Of a stretch of 64,000 nucleotides of DNA, positions 11,286 to 23,370 are shown one piece after another. The notes under the pieces are model-generated. The model made no database searches. It was not told the origin of the DNA and saw only the letters and a program-made list of their open reading frames with translations. Origin of the DNA: Datura wrightii (taxonomy: Eukaryota; Streptophyta; Magnoliopsida; Solanales; Solanaceae); the NCBI GenBank assembly GCA_035772735.1, contig JASDFA010000001.1, positions 58,295,001 to 58,359,000 of the forward strand, read 5' to 3'. Within the stretch, counting starts at the first letter, position 1; each line of letters begins with the position of its first letter. Position numbers and translations under genes: made by a program.

Positions 11286-11789
11286 CCATTGAGCGTTAAG
11301 GCATAACACAAATAAATAAAGAAATCGAAGGATTGGATCGAACCTCAGAGAGACACCTAAGTATTCCTGAAGAAAATCAGGTCAGACGTAGTTCTGCATT
11401 TAAAGAGAGGTTATTTTAACCGAATAGGATCACCCCGCGCAATTAAAATAATACTTCGCAATCATTTAGATTGCTCGTATTATTCAGCAACCACAGACTA
11501 TCATATCCCGACTACCCACCTAATCAATTAGTAATCAAACCTAAAGTGTTCTAAAGAAATGGTAACTAACGTCCTAGCAAGTGTCTACCCGTCCCAATTC
11601 TAATGTCCAAGAGGTGATGGACTACTAATTTGGGTTTTTGGGTCTAAAACATACTTAGGGCTATTAAAGGTGAGTAACATCAAGCAGATAGTCCAAATAA
11701 TAATTTAAAAAAGTAAATTAAAATTTCACGAAAGCCTCTATTAAATAAGTGATCAAATGTGCTTCAAAAATGATTATAAATTAAATTCT

Positions 11790-12915
11790 GCAGGCATGAT
11801 TTCTAGTGAACATAATCATAATAACAATTCGTCTTCTAGTCATGAATTCTAATGCGAAATGTTAAACTTAAATAAGCAAAGCATAATATAATAATTAGAC
11901 AATACATAGGACTTTAAGTAAACAAATATTTGATCAGATAGGCATGACGTCTAAATATATATAAGCAAATCCATAATATGGTAGATGTAAAGATTCTGTA
12001 AGCAGATTCCCTAATATCAAATAATTAAAATACAATTGACCTTTAGGGCATGACTTCTATGACTTAAACATGAAGAACGTATATTCTGATAGATAAGATT
12101 CCTATATCATGGACAAATGCTATTTATAAAAGACCAGCTCAAGATAGTATTGCTATAATGATATGATAAACATGATTTAAATGCATATGAAATGTAATTA
12201 GGGTATAAACAGTTATAAATAAACCTACAAATTGATTCTTGTAAATATGATTTCAGTAATTAAAGACAGAATCTTGAACATGTTCTAATTTAAATCAAAC
12301 TTGGGTTTTAGGAGGCATGGTAATTAAATATTAATATTAATTTGATATGCTAAATCTTATTGGTTGCGAGCTGGTTAAGCCTTAAGGGCAGACAAAATCT
12401 GGTGAAACAAATATAAAATTTCTATAGATATGATCTCTAGATGTGAAAATGATTTGAATAAATTCGAATGTAATACAAACGTTAGTAGGCATGCTTGACA
12501 AACTTAAACAGACATAGAATTTATTTAACATGATTCTAATTTATAGATCTGGATTAGGATGAAGATGTCTATGCATAATACTAAATGATCACGATGGTAT
12601 ATATTGTATATATAAACATGATTTCTAAATATGCATCTATCGAATCCTATAGGCATGATTTCTAAGTGATTAGCATGTCAAAACCTATTATACAGGCATG
12701 ATTTCTAGGTTCAGTAATAAGATGAGTTTGCACATATTTTTTAATCCCTATTGACATAATTTTTAGCAAAAGAATCATGCTTGTGTTATTCCTATAGGCA
12801 AGGTTGTTAAAATTAAACATAATATATACTTCAAATTAAATTATTTAAGACCCTATGAGCATGATTTCTTTAGAATAATATGTGTATTAGTCTAATAGGC
12901 ATTCTTTCTAGGTGG
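11790..12915 (-). repeat. Dispersed CATGATTTCTAG motif array inside the Tat LTR
   Basis: The word GGCATGATTTCTAG or a close variant recurs about a dozen times at uneven spacing, for example 11792, 11941, 12049, 12651, 12693, 12858 and 12897, with looser forms (ACATGATTTCTAA, ATATGATCTCTAG) between. The AT-rich filler between copies is not repeated. In the LTR's own sense the word reads CTAGAAATCATGCC and lies downstream of the TATA box, so it would be transcribed. It may be remains of an old tandem array or a repeated RNA element. Confidence 0.6.
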
Positions 12916-13471
12916 GATTAACAGTCTAGAAAAAAACGATAAAGAAAATACAATTCTTTCCCCCCATAAACCCATTTCCACTATTATCAGCGTCATTACA
13001 ATTATTACAAACTAAAATAAAAAAACAAACAAATGAATACAACAATGATACATAAGAATAATGCTAAATTAAATAAATCCCAAGCCCCATCTTTTCCCAG
13101 CAAATCTTCATTCCAATTTAAAAGGAACCTGTTATACAAGTAATACAATAAATATACATGTAGAAATATATGTTCAAGAGTCCACAAGTCACAACTTATT
13201 TAGTTAAATATTGTAAAAAAATACTTACATAAACATGTTACATTACAAAATTTAACCACATATTATAAGACACAAGAAAAAACACAAAGATATCTAAAGA
13301 GTTCACGTTTATTATATAACATGATGCAAAGCCGTGAATTCAAGCATTGTATTATAGAAAGTAGCACGGGGAAGTAAACTGACTGGTTAGCCAGTAATGA
13401 ACATAATATCATATTTCCAGCAAATAAAGCAATAAATACTAGCAGTTTCAAAAGAGGTTTCTCCAACAAAT

Positions 13472-13476
13472 GAGAC
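13472..13476. other. Target site duplication GAGAC (left), partner at 14877-14881
   Basis: The five bases GAGAC lie directly before TGTCACGACC at 13477 and again directly after TGTTACA at 14876, the 5-bp duplication made by Ty3/gypsy integrase. Confidence 0.9.
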
Positions 13477-14876
13477 TGTCACGACCCGAACATAGGCCCA
13501 GATCAAGACACGGGACAAGGAACCATGCACATACTTTACATTGGTCAAAGCCTATAAGTTCTAATCGTGTTCCAACACTTATAATACAACATATGTTCTA
13601 GATTTACGGGGACTCATATGATCCACATATACTTTGAACAAGGATGCAAGTTCATGACAAGAGCATGTGAATAATTTATGAAATCCCATTTGAACCTTTA
13701 GACTAACTCCTGGTGAAAATCTTACATTCAAGCTATTCACATATCATACACATAATTTGAGAAAGTGCAAGTAACTTCATAGGCATACACTACTATTAAT
13801 CATGAGGGTTCTTAGAATTTAGGGAGAACATATAAGAATTCATGCATAAATTTAAACCCTACAACATGCTTTTCTAGAATCAAAGGATTTGGGTGTTTAG
13901 TATAAAAGTTTGGAGCACAAGGATGGAAGGAAATCCTTCTTGCAAACCCACATACCTGATTAGGAGAAATCCCCACTTGAACTTAACTCTTGAAGCCTTT
14001 GAAGAAACCTTAGTTGAATCCTTGAGTCTTGAGAGAGAGGAGGAAGAAGAGGTTGAGAGGATACTTTGAGGGAATGAGGGATTAGACTAGAAGAAACCCT
14101 TAAAACGTCCTATCTAATATTCAAAATGACATAGTTTAGGAGTTAGAAGCTTAGAATTTTACAAAAACACCCTTGAAAATTTGCAGGAAAAATCCATGTT
14201 CCAGTCCCCACGAGTCGTGGAGGTTGACAATGACTCGTGGTGCCAAGTCGTGGAGTGCACTGGAACTTTTCTCAAAAGTTCATTGAATCAGCCGACGATC
14301 GGCTTCATGAGTTATTATCTGACTTAACGACTCGTTACTCCTTTCATTCTCACTAAAGCCCAAAAATCCTTCTCCTTCTTCCACGAATGTCCTGACGAGT
14401 CGTTACTTCACTGGATGACTCGTCATGTCCACTAATCTTCAACACCGATCAAAGTCCTTGAACATCTATCCAACGACCGACATGACGGGTCGTTGCCTCA
14501 CCTAACAGTTTGTGGTCTCCATCCATCGTCACTGAAACCTTTATGGCTGAAATTTCCCTCGATGACTCTCAGAATGACTCGTGACTGGACTTAACGAGTT
14601 GTCATGTCCCTTGTCCCCTGGAGTCTTGACATTTCAGGCTGCTGCTCCTGACAAGGACCCTACAACTCGTCTCCTCACCCCACGAGTCATGACGCGGGTC
14701 GTTACCTCAGAGCTCTGAACAGGACCTCATTAACTGCTTGCCACGAGTCTCACCACGACTCGTGGAGTCACCTAACGAGTCATACCACGACTCATTCTAT
14801 GGTGAAATTTCCACTTTCCTTCTGAATTCTTTCTTTAAGTCTGGGGTCTGATTTTAGAAACTTTTGGGGTGTTACA
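13477..14876 (-). mobile_element. Solo LTR of a Del-type chromovirus
   Basis: The plus strand reads TGTCACGACCCGAACATAGG at the left and GGGGTGTTACA at the right, so the LTR points to the minus strand (TGTAACACCCC...GGGTCGTGACA). GAGAC flanks both ends. No internal sequence is present, so it is the product of LTR-LTR recombination. At 1400 bp it is shorter than the 2.2-2.4 kb Del-type LTRs elsewhere in the window. The ACGAGTCGT dyad cluster lies at about 14195-14800, 70-680 bases from its 5' end, including CCACGAGTCGTGG near 14208. It sits inside the Tat LTR. Confidence 0.93.
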
Positions 14877-15062
14877 GAGACCTGAACCTCAACACATCAA
14901 GATCATAAGAATCTCATAGATTCCGAGCTACGCTTGTGTTGAGGCAGGATAGAGGAGTTGTAGAATTACTAAAGAGAGGAACAAAGAAGAATTTTAGAAT
15001 AAAGTGATTTTTGGGTTTGTTAGACAAATGTTTGAATGCCTTTAAAACAGAGAAGAAGGTTG

Positions 15063-15070
15063 TTTATATA
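15063..15070 (-). promoter_or_regulatory. TATA box of the Tat LTR
   Basis: The minus strand reads CTATATAAACAACC, a canonical plant TATA box. It lies about 2.5 kb from the LTR start and fixes the direction of the LTR. Upstream in transcription sense is the purine/pyrimidine-rich block; downstream is the AT-rich R-U5 portion. Confidence 0.55.
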
Positions 15071-16269
15071 GCTAGAGGAATACAGTAAATTAGGGAATAA
15101 AAGGGGGGAAAGAAATATTCCCTTGAATCAGTTGTGTGACAGATTTCATTAATTAATAATAGATGGAATCAATTTAAAACATGAAACCCTAAATAAATAA
15201 TTTACCAAATTAATTAAGGAAGGATATTAATCAATCATACCATATAATTGAATAATTAGGCCAAAAAAATCTAAACTTACCAAAACTGATCACAATACTC
15301 AAAGTTGTACCAACATTACCATTTGAAAAGTTGTCACACATTTCCAATATTCAGTAAAATATTGCTTTAATTAAGAAGTAGCAGTCTGTCCAGGATCAAA
15401 TTCAAGAAGGAAGGAAAGAAAGTTTGTTAGAATTGTCATAATATACCATAATGGACAAGCTAAAATTGTGGCAGTATATCGGGTAATATCTTATAATAGT
15501 AAAGATATCGAATAGACATATTTGGCATATAAAATTGTCCTCATTCAAATTTTAAGAAGAAACAGGTCATAAATAATTCATAAAGTTGTCACGAATCATA
15601 TTGAGAGGAAGAAAGCAACTAGCATCTGAAATTAATCATATTTACCAATATATTCAAATACTACAGTTATTCCTAATTGTAAGGCAAGAAGAATGAATTA
15701 CCATGTTCGGACAAGTAACCAAGTTGTCTCATATTCATCAAGTTCCAGAAAGTCAGGAAAATGCTATGTTAGTCATGTAAGAAGTGTCAACCAACTATTA
15801 TTGAGCGAAATCAATATTGAATATAAATAAATAATATTATGAATCATGCTCTATTATATATGAATTAAAACTGTCAAAGTATACATAATTATATAAATAC
15901 CACATGCCAGCACAGAGAAATCATGTATAACACATCCATTACAGAGATAAATAATTCAATGCAATTCTAATTTTAGAATTGTCTTCACATAAAATTCGAG
16001 TCTCTATATGCCAAAAGAGATATGTAAAGGCTCAAATTAGAGTAGGGCTAGCGACTGAAAGATGTAAATATACACACGTTCATTCTTATAGTATGCCAGT
16101 ATAATCTTACTCCCTGAAGATCCTAACATGACCAATTTTATCAAAACATTAAAATTAATTCGAAACTGGTTATATGTAACAATAAACAAGAAAATGTCAC
16201 ATAAGAGTTAAGCAAAATTCAGAGCCATATGATGTAGATCTCAAATCTAAAAAAGTTATCAGGAATAAA

Positions 16270-16850
16270 CTATGCAAGCCCACTCATTCCTTTACTTTAA
16301 TAGAGAGTGGAAGGGGGGAGAGGAGACCTATCTATCCAGTGGCGGAGTGGTGGTGGGGTCTGACGATAATTCTCGGGTCGATAGTGATCAGAGACGGAGA
16401 GGTGAAGTTGCGTGGCTGTATAATGGAGAGGAGGAAAATGAAAAGGAGAGCTAGAAACTATTTTGGCGGTCTGACGGAATTAATGAAGGGTTTGAGAAAG
16501 ATGAATAGGGAAGAGGAGGAAAGGAGGTTGAGTTGTAGCTTAGTTTCGCCGGTGGATTTGGCTTGCGGCTAGAATGTAAGCAGAGAGAGCGGCGTTGTGG
16601 TGGGGATGGGAAGAGATGGTGAACAGGGGATATGGTAGGCTGGAGGTCAATATGGGGAAGAGCGGTGAGGATGTGTATAGCTATTCAGTGATCTGGTTGG
16701 AAGCGATGGGAGAAGAGGGTGAAGGGTGAGGGTCGCCGGAGAAGAAGGTGAGGTGGAGAGGGGTGAGGTCTGGTGCGGTGGGTGCTGTTGAGGGGTAAGG
16801 GGAATGAAAAAGATTGTTAAGGTTTGGGGGGGGGGGTCTTTTGGAATATT
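16270..16850. other. Purine-rich (GA) block in the Tat LTR U3
   Basis: The plus strand is strongly G/A-biased (for example GAGGAGGAAAGGAGG near 16513 and GCCGGAGAAGAAGG near 16735) and ends in a run of 11 G near 16826. It is GC-richer than the surrounding AT-rich LTR. Overlapping ORFs at 16272-16572 are composition artefacts. In LTR sense it is a CT-rich tract upstream of the TATA box. Confidence 0.5.
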
Positions 16851-18044
16851 AAAGAAAAGAGGTAGGTTTTAATTTTTTTTAACCGTCGGATCTAGAGGGG
16901 TGAAGAGTTAGGATTAATTCTATACGAATGGGTCGGGCTAGCAGGTCAGATTGCGGATCTAGCATGGGTTAACGTGTTGGGATTTAATTTAAATTTAATT
17001 TGGGTTTGAAAATTTGCTCACATTTGATACAGAGTGGCTAGAATTGGCATAAATTGGTAGAATGCGGCTAGGTTATAAATTAATTGAAGGAAATTTAAAT
17101 TAGTTGTTATGTATTTAATAAAATACTATTTTTGTAAATAACTGAATAAATAATTAACATAATCATTTAATTTACAACAAAATTATATAAATTATTTGTT
17201 ATTATGAAACTAAATATAAGTAATTTATAAGATTATTTTGTAAATAATAATCTTGGTTAATTGAAAATATTTATGCATACTTATACATATTATGCAACAT
17301 ACACATATAATATATTAAAATTAATGACGCGAAACTAATATAATAATATCTTTTTAATATAACTTAAAAAATATGTAAATAATAAATAATTATGCCAAAA
17401 CTAATTATGTATGACACTTAATACTAGAATATTATGAATGCGAAAAAAAAAGTTATTTCTTAAAAATACGTATATATGTATATTAATATGCAGCTTGGAC
17501 TGGGCATAGGGAGGTCAAAATTGAGTGTCAATTACTGCCCTTTTTTCGCTCGGGAATGAAGGATGAATTTGCGGACAAAGAACGTTGACTTAGTAGCCAA
17601 TTTTTTCTGACTGAGGGAATGATCTCGGTGAGGCCGGATGAAACGAGATAAGAGTTGTGAAAATATTATGGCCCAAACTTCAGTATCAAGTCGCCTATAT
17701 ATCTCGGGTTTACAAGAATCAGGCTGTGTAGTTCTAGATTTAGGGACGAATGAAATTCCTAAAAGAAATCGACAATACGAGGCTTGACTAAGAGTGGAGG
17801 TAGCACGATTTGACAAGATTTAGAATGGATTGCCGAATGAAAATGTGAGAATACGGCTCGAGTCAATGCGATAAAATAGGGATAAGTCAGGAGAAAATAA
17901 AGCTAAAAGTGCGATTGTTCGTAGCTCGTTTGACTTCATATTCACATAAACTAAATAATTAAAGCATAGGCATCAAGTCCCCCATAAAATAAGCCAACAT
18001 AAAATTTAAACATGATGCAAGTTCCTTTTAGACAATGAGATTGC

Positions 18045-18440
18045 GCTTTGAGAAAAATAGGATGACGTCTCTAAACCATGATGTCTTGGGCCATGATATG
18101 GAAAATAAATTCCTTAGGCCATGAAATGATGTCTCCTGGCCATGAAAAATGACGTCTTTTAGATTATGATGCCTTAGGAGCATGATAAATAAAAATTAAA
18201 TCCTTAGGCCATGAAATGATGTTTGCAAACCATGAAAAATGACACCTTTAGACTATGACACATTAGGAGCACGATAAGAAAAAATTAAATCCTTAGGCCA
18301 TGAAACGATATCTACAGGCCATGTAAAAATAATGTCTTTAGAATATGACGCCTTAGGAGCATGATAAGCAAAAATTAAATTCTTAGGCCATGAAATGATG
18401 TATGCAGGCCATGAAAAATGAAGCCTTTCGACTCTGGCGC
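18045..18440. repeat. Tandem repeat, about 90-bp unit, about four copies
   Basis: AGGCCATGAAATGATGT-like starts fall at 18116, 18206, 18295 and 18385, a period of 89-90 bases. Each unit carries a second CCATGAAAAATGA and an AGGAGCATGATAA block, so a sub-repeat based on CCATGAAA is embedded. Copies differ by many substitutions. Confidence 0.85.
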
Positions 18441-18539
18441 CTTCGTATGATTAAAAGAATGATAATGTAAAGAAAGTAAATTATTTGAGTGGTCTAAGTA
18501 GCTCGATGGGTATCTCTATGATTTACTCGGGCCCAATGC

Positions 18540-19260
18540 AGATAAATCAACTGGCACAAAAAATGAAAACAATGGGCTCAAAATGCAATAATGGGCTCAA
18601 AATGTAATAGCGGGCTCAAAATGCAACAACGAACACAAATGTATATCACGGACTCAAAATGCAATAAGGGGCTCAAATGTATATCACGGGCTCAACATAC
18701 GATAATGGGCTCAAATATATATCACGGGCTCAAAATGCATATAACGGGCTCAAGATGCATATCACGGGCTCAAATGCATGTAACGGGCTCAAAAAATGCA
18801 AATAATGGGCTAAATGTATATCACGGGCTCAAATGTATATCACAGGATCAAAGTGCAATAATAGGCTCAAATGTATATAACGGGATAAAATGCAATAACG
18901 GGCTCAAAATGAAATAATGGGCAATGCAAATCACAGGCACAATATAAATCACGGGCTCAATATAAATAACAGGCTCAATGCAAATCATGGGCTCAATGCA
19001 AATAATGGGCTCAATGCAAATCATGGGAACAATGCAAATAACGGGCTCAATGCGTATAACAGCTTAGAAAATGCAAATAATGGGCTCAAATGCATATCGG
19101 GGGCACAAAATGCAATAACGGGCTCAGAAAAATGTGAATAACAGGCTCAAAATGCTATAACAGCCTTAAAAACATATAACGGGCTCAGATGCAATCAAGG
19201 GCTCAAAATGCAATCACAGGCCCAATCTAATTAACGGGCGCATCATGTAAATCATAAGGC
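18540..19260. repeat. Short tandem array, unit about 20-24 bp (GGGCTCAAAATGCAATAAC)
   Basis: Around thirty imperfect units built on GGGCTCAAAATGCA plus ATAAC/ATCAC follow each other. In the centre GGGCTCAATGCAAATAAT variants dominate (18920-19060). The open frames at 18591-19141 exist only because the unit lacks stops in one phase. The same GGCTCAAAAT word appears at 48195-48280 in the other Tat element. Confidence 0.9.
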
Positions 19261-19934
19261 TCTTAATGAAAGAAAATTCTAAATAGGGGCACAAAATATA
19301 AGTAGCAGGCTTACGATTCAAGAAAGGGTAGAGTGACTTAGCTCTGTGTTGCTTTTGCGAACAAAATTTCCTCCATTGTTTCCTTTTGCACTTTGCTACT
19401 TCTGCACCCAAAGAAAAATTATTAGTTTTCAAAGAGGAGGTTGATTTGTGCATCTATCTTGCAGTTTCTTCATTCCTGCTAAACACATGTTTTTGAACTC
19501 CATGAAAGTATACACTGGGGCACAAGGTTTAAATAAAAGACATACTTTTAAAATAATTTAGTAAAAGTAAAGGTTAAACTATGTCGGAAAATATTAGTTA
19601 AATTATGGGCCATGACATATTCTAAAATCATACAACATCCTTTTGGAGAATCAATCCCTTGCCTTTGACTTAATCTTGATAAAATTTTGAGATCCTTCTC
19701 AAAATTTTTGCCCCAGTCTGCAGCTTGTTAATCGTATCACCGTAGAAAACCTAATGGAATTTCTGAGATACTTTCAAAAATTCTGCCCCAGTTCCAAACT
19801 CAAAAAAAGGGGAAAAAGAGATTTTATTAAGATATAGACCGAGTCACACAGGGACGCCTACATATCCCTCTTAAACGAGAATCAGGTCCAATGTAGTTCA
19901 GATTACAAAGCAAGGAATAATATAAACTCCAACT

Positions 19935-22900
19935 CTAAATATAATATCTCTTAATAGCATCTGAATTGATAGGCTTGGGCCAAATTTCACCATCCATCTC
20001 TGCTAAGATAAGTGCTCCTCCTGTCAGAACTCTGTGGAACATGTAAGGACCTTGGCAGTTAGGCAAGAACTTGCCTTTAACTTCATCTTGGTGCGGGAAA
20101 ATCTCCCTCAACACCAATTGTCCAGGTGTGAAGAGTCTTGGTCGAACTTTCTTGTTGATGGCCTTAATCATCCTATTCTGATAGAGTTGACCATGGCAGA
20201 CTACGTTTATCCTCCTTCCGTCAATGAGTGCTAACTCTTCAATTTTCCTTTGTATCCATTTTGCATTGCTCAGTTCTACTTCTTGAATGATCCTTAAGGA
20301 AGGTATTTCTACCACAGCCGGTATCACCGCCTCATTACCATACACCAACATATAAGGCGTAGCTCCAGTAAAAGTTCAAAGAATGGTGTGACATCCCAAC
20401 AAAGCAAAAGGCAACTTCTCATGCCAATGTATAGTTGTCGATCATCTTACGCAATATCCTCTTGATGTTCTTATTCACAGCCTCCACGGCCTCATTCATT
20501 TGTGGCCAGTATGAAGTAGAATTACAATGCTTGATTTTGAAGCTTTCACATGTCGCTCTCATCAAGTCGCTATTCAGATTATAACCATTATTGGTAATGA
20601 TAGACTTGAGCACCCCAAATCAGCAAATAAGATAATCTAGAACAAAATCTAGCACCACCTTCTTCGTGACAAATCTTTGAGAAGTGGCTTCAACCCATTT
20701 TGTAAAATAGTCGATTACAACCAAAATGAATCTATGCCCATTAGATGCTGTAGGTTCAATGGGCCGATGACATCCATTCCCCAAGTGGCGAACATCCAAG
20801 GTGAGCTCATGGTATAAGCTCGCTGGGAAGAGTTCGAATCACGTCTGCATGGGTTTGAAACCGATGGCACCTTTGCATGTATTTGATACAATCTGTCTGC
20901 ATAGTCAACCAAAAGTAGCCAACTCTCAAAATCGTTTTTGCCAAAATGAAACCATTCATGTGAGGACCACAAGTTCCAGCATGGATCTCCTCAATCAAAT
21001 TTGTTGCCTCCTTAGTATCCACATATCTCAGCAATCCTAAATCAGGGGTCCTCCTATAAAGGATTTTTCCATTTAGAAAAAATTGGTTGGCCAACCTCCG
21101 AACTGTGCATTTTTGAACATTTGTAGCATTCTCAGGATAAGTTCCGTTCTTCAAATACCCTTTGATGTCAGCGTACCACGACTTACTATCTGGCTCTTCC
21201 TCAACATGAAAATAATAAGCGGGTTGTTTGTGTATATGAATGGGAATGGGCTCACCGTAGTTCTTGTCGGGGTGTTGGATCATCGAGGACAATATAGCCA
21301 AAGCGTCCGTAAATTAGTTCTACACTCGGGGAACAAGATGGAACTCAATCTTGACAAACCTTTTACACAATTCGTGCACGCAATGCAGATATGGCAAGAT
21401 CTTTGTATTTTTCGTGGCCCATTCTCCTCTTACTTGATGCATCAACAAATTTGAATCTCCAATCACTAATATCGACTGCACATTCATGTCAACTACAAGT
21501 TGAATCCCCAAGATGCTTGCTTCATACTTGTTCATGTTATTGGTATAGGGAAATCGAAGTTTAGCTAATACATGGTAATGCTACCCAGTCTCTGACACCA
21601 ACACAGCTCCAATACCCACTCCTTTGAAATTGGCGGTTTCGTCGAAGAACAACCTCCAACCATCATATTCTTCAACAATATCTTCGCCTATGAACGGTAT
21701 CTCCTCATCGGGAAAGTATGTCTTCAAAGGTTCATAGTCATTGTCTGCAGTGTTTTCTGCTAGACGATCTTCAAGTGCCTGCCCCTTTACCATTTTCTAT
21801 GACATAGACAATGTCAAACTCACTCAAAAATATCTTCCATTTATCCATCTTTCCTGTCGGCATGGGCTTTTGGAAGATGTACTTCAGCAGATCCATTCTA
21901 GAGATCAAATAGGTCGTGTAAGCAGACAAATAGTGTCTCAATTTCTGAGCAACCCAAGTCAGAGCGCAGCACATCCTCTCAAGCAAGGTATATCGAGCTT
22001 CATACGATGTGAACTTTTTTCTCAAATAATATATTGCTTGCTCTTTCCTTCCTATTTCGTCATACTGCCCCAAAACACAAGCAAAGGCATTTTGTGGCAT
22101 GGAAAGATACAAAAGCAGAGGTCTTCCTTGTTCTAGTGGAACTAAAACTGGAGACTTTGATAGATAATCCTTGATTCTATCGAAAGCTTGTTGACATTAG
22201 GACGTCCATTCCGTAGTGGCATCTTTCTTCAACAACTTGAAAATAGGCTCACAGATAATTGTTGATTGACCAATAAAATGACTGATGTAGTTGAGTCGCC
22301 CCAAAAAAGTCATGATTTCCTTCTTGTTCTTTTGCGGCAGGAGCTCTTGGATGACTTTGTTTTTAGTTAGATCCAACTCATTACCTTGACGGCTGACAAT
22401 AAATCCCAATAATTTCCCCGGGGGAACACCAAATGCACACTTTGCTGCATTCAGCTTCAAATTATACTTTTGCAGTCTGTTAAAGAAATTTCTGAGTCAG
22501 CTAAATGATCTAAACTTTTCTTTAATATGATGATGACATCATCCACATAAACCTCAATCTCCTTATGGATCACGTCGTGAAAGATAGTGGTCATGGCCCT
22601 CCTGTAAGTAGCTCCAACATTTTTCAACCCCAATGGCATCACCTAGTAGAAATATACGCCGCATGGAAAAAGAAAAAGCAGTTTTCTCGACATCTTCATC
22701 ATGCATTCCAATCTGATGATAACCAGCGAAACAATCCACAAATGACTGCCTCTCATGCTTGGCACAATTATTAATAAGAATATGGATATTCAGAAGCGAA
22801 AAGTCATCCTTCGGGCTGGCTTTGTTGATGCATCTATACTCAACACAAACTTTGACTTTTTCGTCCTTCTTTGACACTGGCACAATATTGGTTAACCAAA

Positions 22901-23370
22901 TAGGATACTCTACCACGTTAAGAATTCCAGCGTCAATCTGGTTAGCCACTTCCTCTTTGATTTTCAAACTCATCTCAGGTTTATACTTCCTTGACTTTTG
23001 CTTGACAGGAGGATATGCTGGATCAGTAGGCAACCTATGCGCTACTATGGAATGGCTAAGTCTAGTCATGTCAGCATAGGACGAGGCAAAGACGTTCTTG
23101 TATTCTTTCAAAAACTCAATGTAGTTTCTTGTCTCATCTTTCAATAAGTGCGTGCTAACTCGAGTCTCCTTGGGTGTCTCTGTGTCTTCCGATATTACAA
23201 CCTCTGTTTCTGCTAGATTCTCTTTGGGCTTATCCTCAAACTTCTCTACTTCTATGAAAATTTTAGTAGGTACCTTATCCTCTTCTGCTTCTAATGAATT
23301 GCCTATGTTATGTCGTATAGTTTCATTACAAGCCATGGCCTCCGATTCAACATGATTAATATTAGAAGGG
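19935..23370 (-). pseudogene. Tat/Ogre-like pol: RT, RNase H, second RNase H, integrase
   Basis: Minus-strand order is as follows. 23370-22563 is the linker and RT N-terminal half (ending GYHQIGMHDEDVEKTAFSF). 22642-22457 has RT with YVDD at 22549-22538. 22460-22197 is the RT thumb. 22112-21771 is RNase H of the usual retroelement type. 21793-21320 is a second, archaeal-type RNase H (GWRLFFDETANFKGVGIGAV; VIGDSNLLMHQVRGEWATKN), a mark of the Tat lineage. 21301-20715 is the integrase N-terminal part and core (WGMDVIGPLN). 20613-20419 is the core end. 20351-19935 is the C-terminal domain ending GEIWPKPINSDAIKRYY. There are at least five frame changes. The second integrase Asp reads Asn (ITNNGYNLNSD), so integrase is dead apart from the frameshifts. 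RT would copy RNA to DNA and integrase insert it. Confidence 0.95.

Larger units (their letters stand above)
10601..17532 (-). repeat. Very long Tat/Ogre-type LTR (3' LTR of the minus-strand element)
   Basis: On the plus strand it begins TGTCGCGCCCC, the complement of an LTR end GGGGCGCGACA. It finishes near 17530 with ATTGAGTGTCAATTACTGCCC, which on the minus strand reads as a purine tract running into TTGACACTCAATTTTGACC, the start known from Ogre-like LTRs. A minus-strand TATA box lies at 15063-15070 and the pol of the same strand ends at 19935, so this is the 3' LTR. Without the 1400-bp solo LTR and its target copy it is about 5.5 kb, within the range known for Ogre LTRs. Inside lie a plastid 16S fragment, a scattered CATGATTTCTAG motif array and a purine-rich block. 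No host gene is visible in its roughly 6.9 kb; ORFs at 13005-13469 and 16272-16572 lack recognisable motifs. Confidence 0.75.
17533..19934 (-). other. 3' untranslated region of the Tat/Ogre-like element, tandem-repeat bearing
   Basis: This lies between the pol stop and the 3' LTR on the minus strand. 17533-18044 is unique non-coding sequence; 18045-18440 and 18540-19260 are tandem arrays; 19261-19934 is unique and ends with the conserved tract CACAGGGACGCCTACATATC (19848-19867). The same order recurs in the second Tat element (49780 down to 47841). Tandem repeats in the 3' UTR are an established feature of the Tat lineage. Short minus ORFs at 17532-17816 and 19214-19453 show no domain. Confidence 0.75.

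Noticed and set aside
14195..14800. Hammerhead ribozyme, suggested by CTGACGAG words near GTC
   Set aside because: The needed GAAA segment and paired stems in the right order were not found by eye; the words belong to the ACGAGTCGT dyad cluster.
18591..19141. Open frames of 74-108 codons with periodic Asn/Gly/Ser-rich protein
   Set aside because: They arise because the tandem unit lacks stops in one phase; no start context, domain or conservation.
18540..19260. CRISPR-like array of regular repeats
   Set aside because: Units are imperfect and continuous with no unique equal-length spacers; it is a tandem repeat in a plant retrotransposon 3' UTR.
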